Positions 14,400-19,425 of a DNA stretch of 19,425 bases are shown piece after piece. Each line of letters opens with the position of its first letter. Position 1 is the first letter of the stretch. Position numbers and translations under genes: made by a program. The notes beneath the pieces were generated by a model. The model saw only the letters and a list, made by a program, of their open reading frames with translations, did not search any database and had not been told where the DNA came from. This DNA is from Candidatus Saccharimonadota bacterium (GTDB taxonomy: Bacteria > Patescibacteriota > Saccharimonadia > Saccharimonadales > Saccharimonadaceae), in contig WRLZ01000001.1 in NCBI GenBank assembly GCA_009777365.1, forward strand, positions 1 to 19,425. The letters run 5' to 3'.

Positions 14400-14744
14400 T
14401 CACAGCCCCGCCCTCTCCACCAAATCCACCATCTCCCGCACCAACTCCCCATGCGCCATTTCCGCTACGTGAGAATCCTGCACAAAAAATATCAAATCAT
14501 GGCTCAAGGCCAGCTTCGGCAAAACCGAAAGACGCACAACCTCAAAAACCCTCCGCCGAATCCTATTCCGCTTCACCGCCGACTTCGCCACCTTTTTACT
14601 AACAACCACAGCCACCCGTGACGCCCTCCGCCCCGTATCCATAAGAAAAGTCAACCCCATACGCTTCCCGCGCACTCGGGTTCCCTTAGATAAAACAAAC
14701 TGCACCCCACCTCGACTATGGAAGCGGTACTTTTGACTAATCAT
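14400..14744 (-). CDS. rnpA: ribonuclease P protein component
   Basis: 114 residues. RnpA is the basic protein subunit of RNase P, which trims the 5' leader of pre-tRNAs together with the catalytic RNA. The sequence has the N-terminal aromatic/basic start (QKYRFHSRGGVQFVLSKG), the central strand VAVVVSKKV, and the RNR motif KSAVKRNRIRRRVFEVVR (about 55-71), as in the family. The ATG at 14744 lies 14 bases after the rpmH stop, the classic rpmH-rnpA order. The usual next genes (yidD/yidC) are missing; instead an orphan lectin-domain copy follows within 25 bases, so the operon looks cut there. The RNA subunit gene is not seen in this window. Confidence 0.95.
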   Translation of the reverse strand: MISQKYRFHSRGGVQFVLSKGTRVRGKRMGLTFLMDTGRRASRVAVVVSKKVAKSAVKRNRIRRRVFEVVRLSVLPKLALSHDLIFFVQDSHVAEMAHGELVREMVDLVERAGL

Positions 14745-14758
14745 TAGTACCTGCTATC

Positions 14759-14896
14759 CTACTTAGTCAATCTAGCTCGGCCCTTAATTCGTCGTCGCTT
14801 GATAACGTTCCGCCCCGCCTTAGTGGACTGCCTCTTCATAAAGCCATGCTCGCGCTTAGCCTGTCGTTTGTGCGGCTGATATGTTCGTTTTGGCAT
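14759..14896 (-). CDS. rpmH: 50S ribosomal protein L34
   Basis: 45 residues, the normal length for L34. The start [20 protein letters not shown] and the core [17 protein letters not shown] are the family consensus. L34 is a small basic protein of the large ribosomal subunit. AAGGAAAGG lies 6 to 14 bases before the ATG. It is followed by rnpA in the same transcript. In many bacteria this pair is next to the replication origin; I see no cluster of DnaA boxes here. Confidence 0.97.
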   Translation of the reverse strand: MPKRTYQPHKRQAKREHGFMKRQSTKAGRNVIKRRRIKGRARLTK

Positions 14897-14928
14897 TCGT
14901 ATCCTTTCCTTTTTCTATAACTTCCTAC

Positions 14929-14957
14929 ATTTTAGCACATTTTGCCCTTATTTTCAA
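14929..14957 (-). promoter_or_regulatory. rpmH-rnpA promoter
   Basis: On the minus strand TTGAAA (14952-14957), 17-base spacer, TAAAAT (14929-14934) preceded by TGC (extended -10). The leader is about 26 bases and holds the ribosome site. Confidence 0.75.
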
Positions 14958-15103
14958 GTGCAAAGAGAAGCGTGGGCTCGCAAGGAGTCAAGCCAAAACC
15001 GCACTCTTAGCCTAACCAGCGCAGCCCAATCTGACCCCCATCTGTTACGCATCTGATAATTAGACTTTTTATGCCAAAAACAGCTCAAAATCGCCCAAAT
15101 CTA

Positions 15104-15132
15104 TTGACTTTTTTGATGAAGTATGATATAAT
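15104..15132 (+). promoter_or_regulatory. promoter of the Cna-B adhesin gene
   Basis: TTGACT (15104-15109), 17-base spacer, TATAAT (15127-15132) preceded by TGA. A C/A-rich tract with CCAAAAAC and GCCCAAA lies upstream, as at the two repeated promoter modules, but here the similarity is looser. Confidence 0.8.
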
Positions 15133-15138
15133 GTAAGA

Positions 15139-15586
15139 GTGAATACTATATGTAGTGTTCCAACTTTTAATCGACCTTTAAAAGTTTAACGTTTACACCA
15201 TAAATTCCTTTTCCATAGGCGAAAAGCCGTTTTATATATAGCAACACCTAGTGCCATCGGCCTCAGCCGATGCCGGAGCGTAAGCGCCGCAGGCTCTTTA
15301 GTAGCGAAGGAGGATTCACTCCGACTGAAGCGAATGCGGCCTACAGACTTACCCGCAATAACCCTTATAATACGGTTACTATTCCTGATGTTATTAGCTT
15401 AAGCTAATAACAAGGTGCTTCTATGCACCTTCACCAGAATAGCAGTCGTTTTTTAATATAAGAACACAGGCAGTGTCGCAAATAACCTACAGCAATGTAG
15501 TGACATCCGTAGTACCACGCAACCCCATTGGCGTAGGCCAATACCGTACTGTACAAATATTCCAGAATGAAAAGGAGATGTTTCTT
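15139..15586 (+). promoter_or_regulatory. long structured 5' leader of the Cna-B adhesin gene
   Basis: About 445 bases without a convincing gene. Visible elements are: hairpin CATCGGC/GCCGATG near 15256-15273; a domain closed by GCCGCA and TGCGGC (about 15286-15340) with an inner GGAG/CTCC hairpin; the perfect 20-base palindrome TTATTAGCTTAAGCTAATAA near 15393-15412; and the hairpin AAGGTGC/GCACCTT near 15413-15432, followed at 15449 by a run of six T. The last part could act as an attenuator. I recognise no known riboswitch. Confidence 0.5.
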
Positions 15587-18136
15587 ATGACCAAGAAGAC
15601 AATCATCGCTATAATAGCGATAGCCGTCCTTGCCGCGTTACTTGCAGGCTTTGTCCTGTATAGCATCTTTGGCGGCGACAGCTCAGACACCGAGGGTGAT
15701 GACCAAAATACCACCCAAACCGAAACAACCACAACTCAGGAGGAGCCTGATGATGAAGACGACCCATTCGGCAACGCGCCGGAATCCATCGCGATTCAAG
15801 ACGATGAGGACGACCCGTTTGGCGAAGCGCCAACACTCGTAGTCCTAACCGAAGAAGAAGCTGACGAATTTCAAGAGGAACTACCAAATGGAAACACGGC
15901 AGCCGAAGACGAGGAGAACGGCGTAGCACGCAATGGCAACACAGCCACAGGCGACACAGCCAACAACTTCTCGATCGAGCTTCGCGACGCTAGCGCAGGA
16001 GATGACGTTACACATATTGTCCGTGACTTGTTTAACCAAAACGGCAATATCAACCTCAAGCTCCAAGGCTTCGGCCGCACAGCTTTCGGTCAACCCCTGA
16101 CAGAAGACATGATAGTCAGCGCCGAAATGGTTACTTTCCGCATTTCCGACTACACCTACAAAGACGAAAATGGTGCCACTAGGCCCATGACCCGTTCAAG
16201 CCACACCGTTCGGAATTACTATATCCGGTCGGATGGCCAAATGGGCTGGACAACCAACAGCACCCAAGACGGCACATTAGTAGCCAAGATAGTCGTAGAA
16301 GTCGAAGGCGAGCAATACTTTTTCTTCATGAAAGGCTATTGCAGCAACCTTTGGCTCATCGTCAGAATCCCGCCGCAACCCACCACAACCATCTTCGATG
16401 TAGTGAAAAACTGGCTTAATGATGCGGCAAGTAATAGACCGTCATCGATTCAGGTAGAACTGTATCGTAACGGCGTAGCAACAGGTCAACGCCTGACCCT
16501 GAACGCTGGCAACAATTGGAGCGGCCGTTGGACTGGTCTCGAAATAGGCCATACCTACACCGCCCGCGAAGTCAACGTTCCATCAGGCTACACCGCGAGT
16601 TACTCGCACAGCGCAACAAGGACAGTCATAACCAACACCTTCACTCCACCACCGCCACGTACCATCACCATTACCATAATCAAGGAATGGAGACATGGCA
16701 CAAACCCGGTGGCCAACCATCCGGCTCAGGTTACTTTTGCCAACACCAAAAACGGTACAAGGCAAACTGACATCACCGTAAACGCAGCTGGAAATTGGCG
16801 TAGTGTTATCAGGAACGTACTCCCGACCGACGATTATCGAATTTGGGAGAACGCCGTTCCCGGATACACCACCGCCGACCCGACCAGAGCTGTTGATGGC
16901 AATGGCAACATTGTCTTGACGTTCGTGAATACCTTCATCGAACCCATTACCAGAACTTTCACATGGGATAAGACTTGGGCTAATGACACGGCTAGCAATA
17001 GACCGCAGTCGCTTAGCGTCCAACTCTACCGTGGCAGACCTGGTAGCGGCACAGCTGTCGGCAACCCCGTACAAGTAACCGCCAACATGGGTTGGAGCTA
17101 CACGTGGACCGGACTACAGGCTGGCGACTATTACGCCCGTGAAGTTACAGTTCCAACGAACTACACCGCCTCAAACGCGGATAGCCGGGACAGAACCGTA
17201 ACCACGAACACCTTTGTTCCGCCCACCGTCTCCTATGACGTAGAAAAAGTCTATGTCGGAGGCGTAGGACCCGCAGTTACAGTAGAATTACTCAGGAATG
17301 GCACCGCAACTGGAAACCGCCTGACCCTGAACGCTGGCAACGGCTGGAAAGGTAGTTGGACTGGATTGGAAGCTGGTCATACCTACACGGCTCGCGAAGT
17401 TAGCGTTCCGTCAGGTTATACAGTCTCCTATTCGCACAGCGCAACAAGGACAGTGGTGACTAATACCTTTACACCGCCGCCGACAACCTCGCACACAGTC
17501 GTAAAACACTGGGATCATGGGACCAATACAGGCTCTCGCCCTTCTTCGGCTCAATTTGTACTTTGGAATACAAGTACGAATAGCCAAGTCGGCAGTGCCG
17601 TAACCCTGAGCTCAAGCAACAGCTGGACGTACACCTGGAGCGGTCTCGACGCCAGCTTCTCCTATGAAGCCCGCGAGATCAACGCTCCTGCGAACTACAG
17701 CGTAAGCTACAGCCGCAGCGCCACTCGCACCGTAGCGACCAACGTCTTCATTCCCCCGTTTATTCCACCTGTCGACCCTGGCAAACCGACTGGCGACGAC
17801 GCCATCGTGCCTAACCCGAACACCGGTGAACAGCTCACTCCTGCCCAGCAGCAAGAAATCATCAGCCAACAGCAGGAAAACGAGCGTTTGAATAGGGAAA
17901 GAGAACAGCGCGAAAGAGAAGAAGCGGCGGCAGAAGCCGCAAGGAATGCCGAGCGTGACCGTCAGAACCAAGAGGCGATAGACAACGCCAATACCCTGAC
18001 ACCCGCAACACCCACTCCCCCGCAATCCACAGAAACGCCTCCTGCGGCCACCCCGCAGCCCACAACACCAGCACCAACCCCCGCTCCCACCGAAACACCC
18101 CCCAACGACAGGATAATTGACTTCGGCGACTTCTAG
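15587..18136 (+). CDS. Cna-B repeat surface adhesin
   Basis: 849 residues from the ATG at 15587, which has AAAGGAG about 10 bases upstream. A signal anchor (residues 5-28) is followed by a Thr/Asp/Glu-rich stalk containing DDEDDPFG(N/E)AP twice (near 56 and 73). A region of unknown fold (about 125-260) precedes five Cna-B-like domains (about 268-351, 357-452, 457-542, 548-627, 634-721). Several have the VxKxW lysine and the YxAREV glutamate that form an intramolecular isopeptide bond in this fold. NPNTGEQ (about 740) resembles a sortase signal but is internal and lacks the following membrane segment and basic tail. A charged, Gln/Glu/Arg-rich coiled coil (about 752-802) and a Pro/Thr-rich tail ending in RIIDFGDF close the protein. 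It is probably a stalk-like adhesin held by its N-terminus. Ligand unknown. Confidence 0.88.
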   Translation: MTKKTIIAIIAIAVLAALLAGFVLYSIFGGDSSDTEGDDQNTTQTETTTTQEEPDDEDDPFGNAPESIAIQDDEDDPFGEAPTLVVLTEEEADEFQEELPNGNTAAEDEENGVARNGNTATGDTANNFSIELRDASAGDDVTHIVRDLFNQNGNINLKLQGFGRTAFGQPLTEDMIVSAEMVTFRISDYTYKDENGATRPMTRSSHTVRNYYIRSDGQMGWTTNSTQDGTLVAKIVVEVEGEQYFFFMKGYCSNLWLIVRIPPQPTTTIFDVVKNWLNDAASNRPSSIQVELYRNGVATGQRLTLNAGNNWSGRWTGLEIGHTYTAREVNVPSGYTASYSHSATRTVITNTFTPPPPRTITITIIKEWRHGTNPVANHPAQVTFANTKNGTRQTDITVNAAGNWRSVIRNVLPTDDYRIWENAVPGYTTADPTRAVDGNGNIVLTFVNTFIEPITRTFTWDKTWANDTASNRPQSLSVQLYRGRPGSGTAVGNPVQVTANMGWSYTWTGLQAGDYYAREVTVPTNYTASNADSRDRTVTTNTFVPPTVSYDVEKVYVGGVGPAVTVELLRNGTATGNRLTLNAGNGWKGSWTGLEAGHTYTAREVSVPSGYTVSYSHSATRTVVTNTFTPPPTTSHTVVKHWDHGTNTGSRPSSAQFVLWNTSTNSQVGSAVTLSSSNSWTYTWSGLDASFSYEAREINAPANYSVSYSRSATRTVATNVFIPPFIPPVDPGKPTGDDAIVPNPNTGEQLTPAQQQEIISQQQENERLNREREQREREEAAAEAARNAERDRQNQEAIDNANTLTPATPTPPQSTETPPAATPQPTTPAPTPAPTETPPNDRIIDFGDF

Positions 18137-18468
18137 AAGTTACCAAGCCAAACCCCGTCTCACTGTTCTACCCTTGGGAAAACGAAGCTCTCGGCGGCGT
18201 AGCAGCTGCCAATTGCTTTAAGAGTAGCGTCCTGGCATCATGGCTTAGCCGCCATCGCCAGCGACAACACTATCGAGGCAAAAGCCTCGCCCTAGCGGCA
18301 ACAAGAAAAGGAACGTCCATTAGCGAAATATCATCATCAAACCGTAGCAGGTTTATGATAATATGTTTGACAACTGCGCCAAAACTGTAGAAGGTTTTGT
18401 CGTATGTAATGTCAATGTTAGCTCCCGGACCTTCCATGGTAAACCAAGTTAAACTTCAATACAACAGA
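18137..18468 (+). other. non-coding stretch after the adhesin gene, possible structured RNA or long 3' UTR
   Basis: About 330 bases between the adhesin stop and a strong terminator, with no supported gene. It has local inverted repeats such as GAGGC/GCCTC near 18274-18290 and AACCGTAGCAGGTTT near 18340, and its base mix differs from the C/A-rich tract after it. I considered tmRNA because of short resemblances, but no tRNA-like ends or T arm with CCA are present. It may be simply the 3' UTR. Confidence 0.35.
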
Positions 18469-18500
18469 TCCCGCATCAACCAGATGCGGGACTCTTTTTT
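18469..18500 (+). terminator. strong rho-independent terminator
   Basis: CCCGCATC (18470-18477), loop AACCA, GATGCGGG (18483-18490), then six T at 18495-18500. It ends the adhesin transcript or an RNA encoded just before it. Confidence 0.9.
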
Positions 18501-18686
18501 CGCAAAACCCCCAAAACCACTAAAAACCCAGACCTCCAACCCCCGAAACCCCAACCCGCCCCCCCAAAAAAAACCACCAAACCCCCAGCCTCAAAAAACC
18601 GCCAAACCCCTAAAATCATCAAAACTCTCCACCCCTGTTATTGCCGACAATTTTACCCAAAAACACCCCAAAATAGCCCAAAACTA
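18501..18686. repeat. C/A-rich low-complexity tract
   Basis: About 185 bases almost without G or T on the + strand, with repeated runs of C (up to 7) and A (up to 8). The other strand is G/T-rich with many runs of 3 to 7 G, able to form G-quadruplexes. An apparent 97-codon frame across it is only a product of the low complexity. Confidence 0.75.
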
Positions 18687-18715
18687 TTGACATTTAGGCA
18701 AAAGTATGATATAAT
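18612..18715 (+). repeat. C/A-rich promoter module, copy B (with promoter at 18687)
   Basis: Counterpart of 12984-13087, with the same 98-base distance from AAAATCATCAAAA to the -10. The promoter is TTGACA (18687-18692), 17-base spacer, TATAAT (18710-18715), preceded by TGA. The transcript start carries a small hairpin (GAGAGG/CCTCTC, about 18727-18744). Confidence 0.75.
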
Positions 18716-18784
18716 AGAAGTACAATGAGAGGAATTTCCCTCTCTTCTTTCCGAGATAAACTCCAAGGCCAGTTATAAAACGCC

Positions 18785-18813
18785 TTGCAATATGGAAAAG
18801 CTTGTGTTATAAT
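18785..18813 (+). promoter_or_regulatory. second promoter upstream of RNase J
   Basis: TTGCAA (18785-18790), 17-base spacer, TATAAT (18808-18813) preceded by TGT. It lies about 130 bases before the ATG, so RNase J may be read from two tandem promoters. Confidence 0.65.
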
Positions 18814-18941
18814 AATAAATAGAAAGCAAAAGCTTGGGAAATCTTTGGAAGAAACGGCATCTATTATTTTATTAATGTGCCGAAGTTATTTGCTTTGCCA
18901 AAGTAGCATATAAAATTATTCAAATATATAGAAAGGACTAA

Positions 18942-19425
18942 ATGAACGGAAAACAAAATGAAATGGAGCGCCGCGCCAAACTTGTGGCCGAAGGACGAAA
19001 ACGTCTCGAAGCCCTAAGAGCCGAACGCGGCAGTGGCGGCAACGAGCGCGGCAATAGCCGTGGCGACAAAACCGACCGCAGGGGCTCCAACAACCGTGGC
19101 CCAAATGGTCCTCGAAAACAAGGCACGCCCCAACCCAACCAAAAGGGCAACACCCCGAAGCCTCGCACCTCCAGCGGCGCCAAAGGCCGCCAAGTCATCT
19201 TGCCAGTCAAGGCCCGCCATGGCGAAGTTATGCACGCCCAAAAAATGGTCTCCAGCGACGTCAACGCCAAGGCCACCCAGCACATCGTCGGCATCCCCGT
19301 AAACAAAAGCCGATACAACGGCTATAATGGCGCCCAAGTTACCGGCGCCAAACTAAAGGTCGCCAAGCCCGATCCCGACGCTGTTCGCATCATCCCAATG
19401 GGCGGACTCGGCGAACTCGGTATCG
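18942..19425 (+). CDS. rnj: ribonuclease J, N-terminal part
   Basis: The ATG at 18942 follows GAAAGGA, and the frame is open to the window edge (161 residues); the rest lies outside. The last visible residues, VRIIPMGGLGELGI, are the characteristic opening of the metallo-beta-lactamase domain of RNase J, which degrades and matures RNA by 5' exo- and endonuclease action. The HxHxDH metal motif lies beyond the window. Before that domain there are about 145 residues rich in Arg, Gly, Asn, Lys and Pro (for example ERGNSRGDKTDRRGSNNRGP), far longer than in Bacillus RNase J. Such basic, disordered extensions can bind RNA or partners. Two upstream promoters and a leader of at least 120 bases suggest regulated expression; RNase J might act on its own leader, but that is a guess. 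Confidence 0.85.
   Translation, partial: MNGKQNEMERRAKLVAEGRKRLEALRAERGSGGNERGNSRGDKTDRRGSNNRGPNGPRKQGTPQPNQKGNTPKPRTSSGAKGRQVILPVKARHGEVMHAQKMVSSDVNAKATQHIVGIPVNKSRYNGYNGAQVTGAKLKVAKPDPDAVRIIPMGGLGELGI

Noticed and set aside
14897-15103. Replication origin next to rpmH
   Set aside because: The rpmH-rnpA pair is often near oriC, but no cluster of TTATCCACA-like DnaA boxes and no dnaA gene is seen here.
18180-18440. Possible tmRNA (ssrA) because of GTAGAAGG-TTTTGT and alanine-codon-like stretches
   Set aside because: There is no tRNA-like 5' end, no T arm with TTCGA, no 3' CCA, and no tag frame with a typical ending; the resemblance is short and probably chance.
18397-18690. 97-codon open frame on the + strand
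   Set aside because: It crosses a strong terminator and the C/A-rich tract; its Pro/Lys/Asn composition comes from low complexity and it has no ribosome site.
1-19425. CRISPR array or transposase
   Set aside because: No regularly spaced repeats and no transposase or integrase reading frame were found on either strand.

Overview
The window looks like a chromosomal segment of a Patescibacteria (CPR) genome, most likely Candidatus Saccharibacteria (TM7) or a relative. This is inferred from gene content and style, not from a marker-gene tree. It mixes core genes (recA, murA, rpmH-rnpA, the start of an RNase J gene, tRNA-Asp) with large surface proteins that have an N-terminal membrane anchor. 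Standard code fits every reading frame. Nearly every promoter I can read is a TTGNNN-17-TANNNT sigma70 type with a TGN extended -10, and at least three genes appear to be leaderless.

Layout. 1-1852 (minus): an alpha-glucan operon, a GT4/GT5-type glycosyltransferase followed by a GH57 glycoside hydrolase cut by the window edge. 1907-2567 (+): a DUF3800 protein. 2568-5534 (+): several promoters and a leader, then a 769-residue membrane-anchored surface protein ending in an FGE-sulfatase/C-type-lectin-like domain. 5729-6862 (minus): recA, with a possible small structured RNA upstream. 7161-8995 (+): a type IV pilin-like protein and murA. 9286-12703 (minus): a P-type cation ATPase of the MgtA kind and a CAP-domain surface protein. 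12755-14400: a patchwork of promoters, a small secreted protein, tRNA-Asp and orphan copies of the lectin-like domain. 14400-14957 (minus): rpmH-rnpA. 15104-18136 (+): an 849-residue Cna-B repeat adhesin with a long leader. 18687-end (+): the start of RNase J.

The most interesting signal is a dispersed family of pieces of the surface protein's C-terminal domain. The expressed gene ends in a segment running from GWSGA through WFVRG to GFRG. Three further copies of just this segment lie between unrelated genes: 12806-12968 (+), 13801-14010 (minus) and 14181-14377 (minus). A fourth fragment, at 9158-9243, matches an internal part of the gene at 82 of 86 bases. In the three domain copies the framework codons are kept even at silent positions, while the codons between them are almost wholly different and vary in number. 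This is the pattern expected of a variable surface-ligand domain with silent donor cassettes (gene conversion). A diversity-generating retroelement scaffold or decayed paralogues are alternatives; no reverse transcriptase lies in the window.

Other structure includes a roughly 104-bp C/A-rich promoter module found at two loci, long structured leaders before surface-protein genes, and a terminator-ended non-coding stretch at 18137-18500.
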